Notes under the pieces: generated by a model
The model's input: only the letters and a program-made list of their open reading frames with translations
Database searches by the model: none
Told to the model about the DNA's origin: nothing
Position numbers and translations under genes: made by a program
Shown here: in pieces, positions 6,482-15,255 of the stretch
Numbering within the stretch: position 1 is the first letter of the stretch
How the letters are laid out: every line of letters begins with the position of its first letter
Source of the DNA: Magnetovibrio sp.
GTDB taxonomy: Bacteria > Pseudomonadota > Alphaproteobacteria > Rhodospirillales > Magnetovibrionaceae
Direction: 5' to 3'
Assembly (NCBI GenBank): GCA_016763255.1
Contig: JAESUA010000011.1
Coordinates: 1 to 16,900, forward strand
Length of the DNA: 16,900 bases

Positions 6482-9400
6482 ATGCCACTCGATATTGATC
6501 ATGATCGCCGCAGCAAGGTGATAGAAAGCGTTCTTCATACGGCGATGAAGGGTCTGAAAAAAAACGAGCGATCGCAAACCCATCAATTTGTTAGCCAATA
6601 CTTTTCCCATTTGGCGATCGATGATCTTGAGGCCATGGACCCGGCAACGCTCAGCGGGCTGGCGTGCCATCATCTGGCGTCTGCCGCCAAGCGCAAATCA
6701 GGCGAGATGATCGTCAATATTTTCAATCCCGATGAACGCAGCGAAGGCTGGGCCCTGGGTCACACAGTGGTCGAGATCATCACCGATGACATGCCATTCC
6801 TGGTCGACAGCATCACCGCCGAGATCAATCGCCGGGGTTTTGGTGTGCACCTCTCGATCCATCCGGTTATTCGGGTTCGGCGCACCGCACCAGGGGTGCT
6901 GAGCGCGGTTTTGGAGCACGGCATCCTGGGTGCGGATAAGGGTGTCATGGCGGAAAGCTTGATCCACATCCAGATCGATGAGCAGCCGTTAATTCGTCAC
7001 GAAGATATCAAATCAGGCTTGTTGGAGGTGCTCAAAGATGTCACCGCTTCGGTGTCGGATTGGCGCAACATGCGTGCCGCCTTGGCCGACTTGATCGATG
7101 AGCTGGAAACCCTGACCGTCAATCTACCGTTGGAAGAAGTCAGCGAAGTACGTGATTTTTTGCGCTGGCTGCACGATGACAACTTCACCTTTTTGGGCTA
7201 CCGCGAATACGAGTTCACCGGTTCGGGTTCCAAGGCCCGCGTCAATGTCACCAAAGGCAGCGGCATGGGGGTGTTGAAAGACGCCAAGCGGGTGGTGTTT
7301 CAAGAATTGCGCGACTTGGCCAAGATGCCGGCCGAGGTGCGCCGATTCGTCAAACAAGCCGATTTGCTGATGGTCACCAAAACGGAGATGCGTTCGCGGG
7401 TTCACCGTCCGGTGCAAATGGATTCCATCGGCATCAAGCGTCTGGACGCTAAGGGACGGGTGGTTGGCCAGCGCATTTTTGTCGGCCTATTTACGGCCGG
7501 TGCCTATAACCGCAGTGCCCGCGAAATTCCATTGTTGCGGCGTAAGGTTGAAGGCACCTTTGATCGCGCCGGTTTGCCGTCCAATTCGCACAATGGCAAG
7601 ACCATGTTGAACATCTTGGAAACCTTTCCGCGTGACGAGTTGTTCCAGATTTCGACCGATAAGCTGCTGGAAATCAGCCTGGGCATTTTGCGCCTGCAAG
7701 ATCGTCAAAAGGTGGCGTTGTTTTTGCGCCGCGATGACTTTGATCGTTTTATCAGTTGCTTGGTATATGTGCCGCGCGATCGCTACAGCACCGATTTGCG
7801 TAAGCGCATTCAGGCGGTTTTGGAATTGGCCTTCAGTGGTGCCGTCACGGCGCATTATGCCCACTTGGGTGACGAAGCCCTAGCGCGCTTGCATCTGGTG
7901 GTGAAAATCACCCCGGGCGAAGTGCCGAAATACGATGAAAAAGCCCTCGAACGTCAGATCGCAGATTTGGCGCGCTCCTGGGGGGATCATTTGGGCGGAG
8001 CCTTGATCAAAAAATACGGTGAAATGCAGGGCATGCGTTTGCTGGATGGCTATCAAGATGCTTTCAACCACAACTACGAAGAAAACTTTTCCACCGAAGA
8101 AACCATCAATGACATCCAGCGCATCGAGTTAACCTATGTGTTTGGTCGTTTGGGTCTGCATCTTTATCAATTGGAAGCGCCGCAAGGCCCGCCGCTGCGG
8201 TTCAAGATCTACAATCCCAAAGTCCCGGTGGCGCTGTCGGATATTTTGCCGATGTTGGAAAATTTGGGCCTGCGGGTGATGGAAGAAATTCCCTATAATG
8301 CACATCCCAAAGACCGTGATCACAAAATCATCATTCATGATTTTGGTTTGGAGCCACGGGGCAAACTGATGGGCAGCGGCGATGATGTGCGCTCGCGCTT
8401 TCATGCTGCTTTTGATCAAGTTTGGGCCGGCAATATGGAAAGCGATGCGTTGAACGCATTGATTTTGTCGGCCGGTTTGGATTGGCGTGAAGTGACCGTG
8501 TTGCGTGCCTATACCAAATATTTACGCCAGGCCGGAATCACGTTTTCCGAAGAATACATGGCCCGCACGCTGGTCGAAAATGCTGTCATCACACGCGGTA
8601 TCGCCGATATGTTCATGGCCCGTTTTCAGCCCTTGGATGGGCCGGATTTGGACAAGGATGAAGGCCATAAAGCGGCGCGCAAGACGTTGCGTTTGCGCAC
8701 CAAGATGTTCGATCAATTGGAAGATGTCACCAGTGCCGACCAGGATCGCATCCTGCGCCGCTATATCAATTTAGTCGACGCCACCTTGCGCACCAATTTT
8801 TTCCAGTTGAGCGAAGACGGCGAACCGAAATCATGGCTGTCGATGAAATTGTCCAGTCACGATGTCGAAGAACTGCCCTTGCCGCGGCCCAAGTTTGAAA
8901 TCTTTGTCTACTCACCAAGGGTTGAAGGGATCCATCTGCGCTTTGGCAATGTGGCCCGTGGCGGTTTGCGCTGGTCGGACCGGCGCGAAGATTTCCGCAC
9001 CGAAGTTTTGGGTTTGGTGAAGGCCCAACAGGTCAAGAATGCGGTGATTGTGCCGGTCGGTTCCAAGGGCGGTTTTGTGGTTAAAAACCCACCCAGAGAA
9101 GGCGGACGCGAGGCATTTTTGGAAGAAGGCATCGAATGTTATAAGACCCTTATTCGGGGTCTTTTGGATCTCACCGACAACTTGGATAGCCGCGGTGGCG
9201 TGGTGCCGCCCAAGGACGTGGTGCGCCACGATGGCGACGATCCTTATTTGGTGGTTGCCGCCGATAAAGGCACGGCAACTTTTTCCGACATCGCCAATGC
9301 GGTGTCGGCAGATTATGGGTTCTGGTTGGGCGATGCGTTTGCCTCCGGTGGCAGTGTTGGTTACGACCACAAAAAAATGGGTATCACCGCGCGCGGCGGG

Positions 9401-11365
9401 TGGGAATCCGTCAAACGTCATTTTCGGGAAATGGGCCTGGATACGCAAAGCCAGGACTTCAGCGTTGTCGGGGTCGGCGATATGTCGGGTGATGTGTTCG
9501 GCAATGGCATGTTGTTGAGCGAACATATTTGCCTGCGTGCGGCGTTTAACCATTTGCATATTTTCATCGACCCCAAACCCCATGCGGTGAAAACTTTTAA
9601 GGAACGCAAGCGGCTGTTCGAATTGCCGCGTTCGGGTTGGGCGGATTACAATGCCAAACTAATTTCACGCGGTGGCGGGGTGTTCGAGCGACGTGCCAAA
9701 TCGATTCCGCTGTCCAAAGAAATGAAGGCGATGTTTGGGCTCAGTGCGGACAAAATTACGCCCAATGACTTGATCCGCAAGATTTTGATGATGGAGGTCA
9801 ATCTGTTGTGGTTCGGCGGCATCGGGACTTACATCAAAGCCAACACAGAAAGCCAAGTTGATGCGGGTGATCGCACCAACGATGGGCTGCGTGTGGACGC
9901 CGATGAGGTCCGTGCCAAGGTCCTTGGTGAAGGCGCAAACTTGGGCGTGACGCAGCGCGCGCGGGTGGAATATGCGCTGGGCGGCGGCCACTTGAACACC
10001 GACGCCATCGACAATTCCGCCGGCGTCGATTGCTCGGATCATGAGGTCAACATCAAGATTTTGCTGGATGCCTTGGTGGTCCAGAAAAAGCTCACCCTTC
10101 GCGGCCGCAACACCTTGCTGGAACGCATGACTGATGAGGTTGGCGAGCTGGTGTTGTGGGACAACTATGAACAGACCCAGGCGCTGTCGCTGCTGCAGGC
10201 CCGCAGCACCGATTTGGTGGATCATCAAATCCGTCTGATGCGGATGTTGGAAAAATCCGACCGGCTCAATCGTGACGTTGAATTTCTGCCCGATGATGAA
10301 ACCCTCAATGAACGCGCCATCGCTGGAAAGGGCCTGACGCGGCCGGAAATTTCGGTGCTGATGTCGTATTCGAAAATTTGGTTGTTCGATGAATTGCTGG
10401 CTTCTGATCTTCCGGACGAACCCTATTTGACGCGTGATTTGTTGCGCTATTTCCCCACCGCTTTGCAGAAAAAATATCCAGCCGAAATCGGTGAGCATCG
10501 TCTGCGCCGTGAAATCATCGCCACCCGTGTCACCAATTCGATGATCAATCGGGTCGGCGGCACGTTCGTCACCCAGTTGATGGAAAAAACCGGCATGAAG
10601 CCCGATGAGATTGCCCGCGCCTTTACCATCGCGCGCGAAGTATTTTCGGTGCGTGATATGTGGCAACCCATTGAAGCCTTGGACAATAAGGTTCCGGCGT
10701 TGACTCAAATCGGCATGTTTTTGGATGTGAACAAGTTGCTGGACCGCGCCACCATCTGGTTTTTGCGCAACTCAAGCTCCGGCGAAGCGTTGGAAAAAAC
10801 CGTGGAGCGTTTTCGCGCAGGCATCACCTCCTTGGCCCAAGGGCTGAATGCAGTGTTGCCCGCGCATTACCGCGATGACCTGGAAACCCGGGCCCAAGCT
10901 TATATCGAAAATAACGTGCCCAAGGCTTTGGCCCTGACCATTTCGGGGCTGGTGAACTTGGCGGCGGCCACCGACATTGTTTTGCTGGCCGAAAAGCGCA
11001 AGCTCGAGGTTTGTGAGGTGGGGCAATTGTATTTTGCCGTGGGTTCGCGTTTCCGCCTGGGTCGCTTGCGGGCCGCGTGTGATGCAATTTCAAGCGACAG
11101 CCATTGGCAAAAATTAGCCGTTGCGGCGCTGATCGAAGAGGTCTTCGCGCACCAACTCAATCTCACCGCGCATGTCTTGGACGTGTCGAAAAATGTCACC
11201 GATCCGGATAAAGCGATTAAGGCTTGGACGGACGCACATCAAGTGGCGATCGATCGCACCGAACAGCTGCTGACGGAATTGTGGGCTGGTGAGATCAACG
11301 ACATCGCGATGATTGCGGTGGCCAGTCGGGCGCTTAAATCGCTGACGGATGAGCGCAACAACTGA
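6482..11365 (+). CDS. gdhZ: NAD-specific glutamate dehydrogenase, large (about 180 kDa) type
   Basis: A 1,627-residue enzyme that oxidises glutamate to 2-oxoglutarate and ammonium with NAD. It is the large bacterial type known as GdhZ in Caulobacter and GDH-180 in Streptomyces. The N-terminal half carries ACT-like regulatory domains, the first around residues 94-133 with ITDDMPFLVDSI and HLSIHPVIRVRR. The catalytic part includes RGGLRWSDRREDFRTE from residue 826 and VGSKGGFVV with the catalytic-region Lys862. Further on come GGIGTYIKA and the NAD-binding AKVLGEGANLGVTQ. Length is full and there is no break. A strong GGAGGG site lies 7 bases before the ATG at 6482. The upstream 193 bases contain AT-rich stretches but no promoter I can call. 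Its stop overlaps the start of the next gene. Confidence 0.96.
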   Translation: MPLDIDHDRRSKVIESVLHTAMKGLKKNERSQTHQFVSQYFSHLAIDDLEAMDPATLSGLACHHLASAAKRKSGEMIVNIFNPDERSEGWALGHTVVEIITDDMPFLVDSITAEINRRGFGVHLSIHPVIRVRRTAPGVLSAVLEHGILGADKGVMAESLIHIQIDEQPLIRHEDIKSGLLEVLKDVTASVSDWRNMRAALADLIDELETLTVNLPLEEVSEVRDFLRWLHDDNFTFLGYREYEFTGSGSKARVNVTKGSGMGVLKDAKRVVFQELRDLAKMPAEVRRFVKQADLLMVTKTEMRSRVHRPVQMDSIGIKRLDAKGRVVGQRIFVGLFTAGAYNRSAREIPLLRRKVEGTFDRAGLPSNSHNGKTMLNILETFPRDELFQISTDKLLEISLGILRLQDRQKVALFLRRDDFDRFISCLVYVPRDRYSTDLRKRIQAVLELAFSGAVTAHYAHLGDEALARLHLVVKITPGEVPKYDEKALERQIADLARSWGDHLGGALIKKYGEMQGMRLLDGYQDAFNHNYEENFSTEETINDIQRIELTYVFGRLGLHLYQLEAPQGPPLRFKIYNPKVPVALSDILPMLENLGLRVMEEIPYNAHPKDRDHKIIIHDFGLEPRGKLMGSGDDVRSRFHAAFDQVWAGNMESDALNALILSAGLDWREVTVLRAYTKYLRQAGITFSEEYMARTLVENAVITRGIADMFMARFQPLDGPDLDKDEGHKAARKTLRLRTKMFDQLEDVTSADQDRILRRYINLVDATLRTNFFQLSEDGEPKSWLSMKLSSHDVEELPLPRPKFEIFVYSPRVEGIHLRFGNVARGGLRWSDRREDFRTEVLGLVKAQQVKNAVIVPVGSKGGFVVKNPPREGGREAFLEEGIECYKTLIRGLLDLTDNLDSRGGVVPPKDVVRHDGDDPYLVVAADKGTATFSDIANAVSADYGFWLGDAFASGGSVGYDHKKMGITARGGWESVKRHFREMGLDTQSQDFSVVGVGDMSGDVFGNGMLLSEHICLRAAFNHLHIFIDPKPHAVKTFKERKRLFELPRSGWADYNAKLISRGGGVFERRAKSIPLSKEMKAMFGLSADKITPNDLIRKILMMEVNLLWFGGIGTYIKANTESQVDAGDRTNDGLRVDADEVRAKVLGEGANLGVTQRARVEYALGGGHLNTDAIDNSAGVDCSDHEVNIKILLDALVVQKKLTLRGRNTLLERMTDEVGELVLWDNYEQTQALSLLQARSTDLVDHQIRLMRMLEKSDRLNRDVEFLPDDETLNERAIAGKGLTRPEISVLMSYSKIWLFDELLASDLPDEPYLTRDLLRYFPTALQKKYPAEIGEHRLRREIIATRVTNSMINRVGGTFVTQLMEKTGMKPDEIARAFTIAREVFSVRDMWQPIEALDNKVPALTQIGMFLDVNKLLDRATIWFLRNSSSGEALEKTVERFRAGITSLAQGLNAVLPAHYRDDLETRAQAYIENNVPKALALTISGLVNLAAATDIVLLAEKRKLEVCEVGQLYFAVGSRFRLGRLRAACDAISSDSHWQKLAVAALIEEVFAHQLNLTAHVLDVSKNVTDPDKAIKAWTDAHQVAIDRTEQLLTELWAGEINDIAMIAVASRALKSLTDERNN

Positions 11366-12645
11366 TGGCGGACAAAGTTAAGGGGCGGGTCGCGTGGGCG
11401 TTTTACGACTGGGCCAACTCGGCCTTTCCGACCGTTATTACGACCTTTGTCTTTGCCACATATTTTACCAAAGGCGTGGCCTTGGACCCGATCACCGGCA
11501 CCGCGCAGTGGGGTTGGGCTTTGTCGATTTCGGCGCTGGCGGTGGCCCTGTTGGGGCCTGTTATGGGGGCGGTGGCCGACCACACTGGGCGGCGCAAACC
11601 ATGGCTGGCCTTTTTCACCTATGCCTGCGTCGCGGCGAGCGCCCTGTTATGGTTTGTCAAACCCGACCCGTCGTGGGTGTTGTTTGCCCTGGTGGTGATG
11701 GGGGTGGCGAATTTTTGCTTTGAAATGGCAGTGGTGTTTTACAACGCCATGCTGCCGGGTCTGGTGGACAAATCTCATTTAGGCCGTCTGTCGGGTTGGG
11801 CCTGGGGTTTGGGCTACATCGGCGGCCTGGGCTGTTTGACGGTGGCCTTGGTGGGCTTTGTGCAGTCCGACACACCGTGGTTCGGTCTCAGTCGTGAGGA
11901 GGCCCAGTACCTGCGCGCCACCCCGGTATTGGTGGCCCTGTGGATGGGTTTTTTTGCGCTGCCAATCTTTTTCTTTACGCCGGATACAAAAACGGTGGCG
12001 GTGCCATTGGGCCAAGCGGTGCGCGCTGGCGTGGCGAGCTTGCGCACCACCCTGGGCCATGTGCGCCGTTATAAGTCCATCGCGCGTTATCTGCTGGCGC
12101 GCATGATCTACACCGACGGTTTGAACACCCTGTATGCCTTCGGTGGGATTTATGCCGGGGTGACCTTCGGCATGGACTTTGCTGAAATCATCACCTTTGG
12201 CATTGCCATCAATGTGGTCAGCGGCGTGGGGGCGTTTGGCTTTGCTTGGGTCGATGATTGGATTGGCCCGAAAAAGACCGTGCTGATCGCCTTGGCCGGG
12301 GTGTCGGTGCTGGGCCTCGCCCTGGTGTTAGCCCAAAGCAAAACCCAGTTTTGGCTGTTCGCCATGCCGCTGGGGCTGTTTGTCGGCCCGGCGCAGGCGG
12401 CCAGCCGTTCGTTCATGGCCCATTTGGCACCCAAAGACATGGTCAGCGAAATGTTCGGCCTGTATGCGCTTTCGGGCAAGGCCACGGCGTTTGTCGCGCC
12501 GCTGGTGCTGGCTTGGGCAACGCTTGCGTTTGATAGTCAGCGCGCGGGCATGGCGACAATTTTGGTGTTTTTTGCCCTCGGTGCATATTTGCTGTGGTCG
12601 CTGCCTGATCCCACCCGACCTACCGAGACCGTTCAGAAAAACTGA
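11365..12645 (+). CDS. MFS transporter, UMF1 / Atg22-like family
   Basis: A 426-residue polytopic membrane protein with about 12 hydrophobic segments. The N-terminus carries the family signature WAFYDWANSAF (residues 11-21). The loop GAVADHTGRRKPWLAFF is the MFS motif between helices 2 and 3. FYNAMLPGLVD and GLGYIGGL are also typical of the family. The yeast relative Atg22 exports amino acids from the vacuole; substrates of the bacterial members are mostly unknown. The start codon shares one base with the dehydrogenase stop (TGATG), so translation is probably coupled. That suggests, but does not show, a role with glutamate or other amino acids. Confidence 0.88.
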   Translation: MADKVKGRVAWAFYDWANSAFPTVITTFVFATYFTKGVALDPITGTAQWGWALSISALAVALLGPVMGAVADHTGRRKPWLAFFTYACVAASALLWFVKPDPSWVLFALVVMGVANFCFEMAVVFYNAMLPGLVDKSHLGRLSGWAWGLGYIGGLGCLTVALVGFVQSDTPWFGLSREEAQYLRATPVLVALWMGFFALPIFFFTPDTKTVAVPLGQAVRAGVASLRTTLGHVRRYKSIARYLLARMIYTDGLNTLYAFGGIYAGVTFGMDFAEIITFGIAINVVSGVGAFGFAWVDDWIGPKKTVLIALAGVSVLGLALVLAQSKTQFWLFAMPLGLFVGPAQAASRSFMAHLAPKDMVSEMFGLYALSGKATAFVAPLVLAWATLAFDSQRAGMATILVFFALGAYLLWSLPDPTRPTETVQKN

Positions 12646-12650
12646 GCCAA

Positions 12651-12677
12651 TTCGCATAATGCAATGCATATTGCGAA
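12651..12677. repeat. 27-bp near-perfect palindrome after the transporter gene
   Basis: The outer arms TTCGCA/TGCGAA and inner arms ATGCA/TGCAT are symmetric about base 12664, with two mismatched pairs between them. No T-run follows on either strand, so it is not an ordinary terminator. Eighteen bases of it recur, inverted and with two changes, at 13215-13232. Confidence 0.6.
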
Positions 12678-12697
12678 AAACAGGCCAAAGAACAGGC

Positions 12698-12734
12698 AAA
12701 AAAACGGGGTCAAGGCAAAAGCCTCAGACCCCGT
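12698..12734 (-). terminator. Rho-independent terminator of the response regulator gene
   Basis: ACGGGGTC (12704-12711) pairs with GACCCCGT (12727-12734), and AGGC/GCCT pairs inside around an AAAA loop. On the minus strand the stem is followed at once by seven T residues. It lies about 75 bases after the response regulator stop. On the plus strand no T-run follows. Confidence 0.85.
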
Positions 12735-12807
12735 AAGTGTGCGTCAAGGGTATTACCCCAGACGAGAGTGGACCATTAAAGAAGCTCCCAGGCCCCAGGT
12801 TTTGATC

Positions 12808-13182
12808 CTAGGCCTGTCTCACTTCAAGACTATGTTTCACCGCCCGATCCAATTGATCAAAATCTAACGGTTTGGACAAAAAACCGGCGCAACCGGCGCG
12901 GCGCATGGTTTGCTGTGTGTCGTCATTGACATGCGCGGTTAAGACAATGACAGGGATGCCGGCCATTTGGGGATCGCCTTTCAGCACCCGCATGGTCGAG
13001 TGACCATCCAATACCGGCATATCCACATCCAGGATCACCATGTCCGGTTGACGTTGCGCCACCATGCCGATGCCATGTGCGCCGTCTTCGGCGGCAAACA
13101 CCAAATGACCTTTGTCTTTTAAATAGGTCAACAATAAGTCCCGAATATCCGGGTCGTCATCAATCACCAAAATTTTCGCCAT
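12808..13182 (-). CDS. Single-domain response regulator (receiver domain only)
   Basis: A 124-residue CheY-like receiver with no output domain. All key residues are present: the acidic pair Asp8/Asp9 in ILVIDDDPD, the phospho-acceptor Asp52 in MVILDVDMPVLDG, Thr82 in VIVLTAH and Lys104 in FLSKPLD. Such proteins relay phosphate or act by protein contact. An in-frame start at 13215 exists, but MAKILVIDDD at 13182 is the family start and a G-rich site precedes it. The leader contains a run of eight G residues on the coding strand (13192-13199). No histidine kinase gene is nearby, so the partner is unknown. Confidence 0.92.
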   Translation of the reverse strand: MAKILVIDDDPDIRDLLLTYLKDKGHLVFAAEDGAHGIGMVAQRQPDMVILDVDMPVLDGHSTMRVLKGDPQMAGIPVIVLTAHVNDDTQQTMRRAGCAGFLSKPLDFDQLDRAVKHSLEVRQA

Positions 13183-13214
13183 GGCGGTGGGCCCCCCCCT
13201 GATTGAAGATATCA

Positions 13215-13232
13215 CGCAATATGCAGTGCGTT
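13215..13232. repeat. Second copy of the palindromic motif, upstream of the response regulator
   Basis: CGCAATATGCAGTGCGTT matches the minus strand of 12658-12675 at 16 of 18 bases. It lies 33 bases upstream of the response regulator start and about 90 upstream of natA, so it could be an operator for either. Confidence 0.45.
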
Positions 13233-13322
13233 CTCCACACCCGGCTTAAAAAGCAATTGCCATGCCAAGTTAGGGGGCCAATGTCCTATGGGAGTGTTGG
13301 CAACCGGTGTGATGTACGCTTG

Positions 13323-14066
13323 ATGATCGAGATTGAAAACCTAACCAAAAGTTTCGAGCTGGTTCAGGCCCTCAACGGTTTGAGCCTCAGCGCTCACGAT
13401 GGCCGGGTGACGGGATTGATCGGCCCCAACGGTGCGGGCAAAACCACCGCGTTTCGCATCATTTATGGCCTGTTGGTGGCAGATCAGGGTCGCGCCCTGG
13501 TTGATGGTGTTGATGTGGCGCAAAACCGAATGCTGGCACAGCGTCAATTGGGCGTGCTGCCGGATGTGCGCGGGCTTTATTCACGCCTCACCGCGCGCGA
13601 ACACATCCGCTATTTTGGGCAGTTGCATGGGGCTGAAGGGGCGGCGTTGGAAGCCGACATTGATGAGCTGGTTGAACGCCTCGGCATGGCCGATTTTGCC
13701 GATCGTTTGGCCAAAGGGTTTTCGCGCGGCCAGGAACTGAAAGTCGCCCTGGGCCGGGCCATGGTGCATCGGCCCAAAAACTTGATCTTGGATGAACCCA
13801 CCAACGGCCTTGATGTGATGAGTTCGCGTGCGGTGCGGGCCCTGATCTTGGAGATGAAAGCCGACGGCCACTGCATCTTGCTGTCCAGCCACATCATGAG
13901 CGAGGTTTCGGCGCTGTGCGATCACTTGGTGTTCGTGTCTGAAGGACGCGCGGTGGCCACCGGCACACCCGATGAGCTGCGCGCCCAGGCCGGTGTGGAT
14001 GATTTGGAAGAGGTGTTCGTGCGGGTGCTTGGCAAACATGTTGATCAAGGGGAGGCCACGCCATGA
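13323..14066 (+). CDS. natA: ABC transporter ATP-binding protein, NatA-like
   Basis: A 247-residue ATPase. It has Walker A GPNGAGKTT (34-42), the Q-loop region GVLPDVRGLYSRLT, a signature in the form FSRGQ (133-137) instead of LSGGQ, Walker B LILDEPTNGLD (154-164) and the switch histidine in LLSSHIMSE. The SRG signature and the DVRGLY segment are common in the NatA sodium-export subgroup. MIEIENLTKSF is the usual start. An in-frame ATG at 13281 follows AGGGGG with short spacing and is a possible alternative start. It overlaps the permease gene by 4 bases (ATGA), so the pair is translationally coupled. The transported substrate cannot be told from sequence. Confidence 0.88.
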   Translation: MIEIENLTKSFELVQALNGLSLSAHDGRVTGLIGPNGAGKTTAFRIIYGLLVADQGRALVDGVDVAQNRMLAQRQLGVLPDVRGLYSRLTAREHIRYFGQLHGAEGAALEADIDELVERLGMADFADRLAKGFSRGQELKVALGRAMVHRPKNLILDEPTNGLDVMSSRAVRALILEMKADGHCILLSSHIMSEVSALCDHLVFVSEGRAVATGTPDELRAQAGVDDLEEVFVRVLGKHVDQGEATP

Positions 14067-15253
14067 GGGATCAAATCTCCAGCGGCTGGTTGGGCCGCCT
14101 GATGACGGTGTTCAAAAAAGAGCTGCGCGACCACACCCGGGATCGACGCTCCTTGTTGTTGGCGCTGATCTATCCGATGTTGGGTCCGCTGTTGGTGGCG
14201 GTCGGCTTGTCGATTGCCGGCAAAACTCTGCAAGGTGATTTTCGCGCTCAATTCATCACCATTCCCGTCATCGGCCTCGACCATGCGCCGGCCTTGCGCG
14301 ATCACCTGCAAGCCAACAACATCCGGTTTATGGCGGCCCCAGATGATAAAGAAGCCGCGGTGCGTGATGGTCGGGTGCCGGTGGTGATGATCGTGCCGCA
14401 AAGTGCACGTGGTCAAGATCGCTTTACGGTCGAGCTGATCACCAATTTGGGACGGGTCGATAATTTAAAAGTCACGGCGCGTTTGTTGCGCACCATCAGC
14501 GCCTATAATGAAATGATCGCCGAACAAAAGGCCCGTGACGCTGGCCTGGCCGAGGGTTATGGCGTGCCGATTAAGATCAAGCGCACCAACGTCGCACGCG
14601 ATGCCAACATTGCGGTGTTTTTCTACAACATGATTCCGCCGTTGGTGATTTTTATGATTTTCTTGGGCGGGGTGCATTTGGCCATCGATACCACGGTGGG
14701 CGAACGTGAACGCGGATCGTTGGAACCTTTGTTGTTGGCGCCGGTGGAACGCTGGGTGTTGTTGTTGGCCAAATCGGGCGCCGCGTTTGTTTTCACCGCG
14801 ATCACCACGCTGGTCAACTTAGCCGCGTTTCGCCTGTTCATGGGTGCCGCGGTGACGGCGTCCGAACGCCTGGTGGCCCCGCCCGGCTGGGATGTGTTCG
14901 CCATGGCTTTTGTGGTCGCGGTGCCGTTGATGATGATCGCGGTGGCGCTGCAGATGTCGGTGGCGGTGATCACCCGCTCAATGAAAGAAGCGCAAATCTA
15001 TCTGGGATTATTGCCGTTGATCCCGGCGCTGCCCGGCATGGTGATGGTCTTTTCGCCGATGAATCCGACAGATCTAAATGTCGCGGTGCCGGTGCTGGGG
15101 CAGATGTTGCTGATCAATCAATTGGTCTCGGAACAAGCCCTGGATCTTGGTCACGTTTTGATCGCCACCACATCGACCACGCTATCGGCGGCGCTGATTT
15201 TTTTGCTGGCGGCCAAATGGTTTCGCCGCGAAAAGATGTTTGTGCTGGGCTGA
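14063..15253 (+). CDS. natB: ABC-2 type permease, NatB-like
   Basis: A 396-residue integral membrane subunit partnering the ATPase. The start VFKKELRDHTRDRRSLLLAL is typical of NatB-like permeases, and the first helix spans about residues 29-52. An extracytoplasmic domain of roughly 140 residues follows. Several more helices start near residue 190 (AVFFYNMIPPLVIFMIFLGG), and the ABC-2 motif TVGERERGSLEPLLLAPV follows. NatAB of Bacillus exports sodium. The family also includes exporters of other compounds, so the substrate is open. The stop is two bases from that of the convergent EamA gene. Confidence 0.87.
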   Translation: MRDQISSGWLGRLMTVFKKELRDHTRDRRSLLLALIYPMLGPLLVAVGLSIAGKTLQGDFRAQFITIPVIGLDHAPALRDHLQANNIRFMAAPDDKEAAVRDGRVPVVMIVPQSARGQDRFTVELITNLGRVDNLKVTARLLRTISAYNEMIAEQKARDAGLAEGYGVPIKIKRTNVARDANIAVFFYNMIPPLVIFMIFLGGVHLAIDTTVGERERGSLEPLLLAPVERWVLLLAKSGAAFVFTAITTLVNLAAFRLFMGAAVTASERLVAPPGWDVFAMAFVVAVPLMMIAVALQMSVAVITRSMKEAQIYLGLLPLIPALPGMVMVFSPMNPTDLNVAVPVLGQMLLINQLVSEQALDLGHVLIATTSTTLSAALIFLLAAKWFRREKMFVLG

Positions 15254-15255
15254 AT

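Noticed and set aside
9665..10708. 347-codon open frame on the minus strand inside the glutamate dehydrogenase gene
   Set aside because: It is wholly antisense to well-conserved dehydrogenase sequence. Its translation is rich in His, Gln and Phe with no domain, as expected of a shadow frame. The same applies to 8912-9583 minus.
13203..13322. N-terminal 40-residue extension of the NatA-like ATPase
   Set aside because: The extra residues do not resemble ABC ATPases, and the conserved family start is at 13323. The ATG at 13281 remains a weaker alternative.
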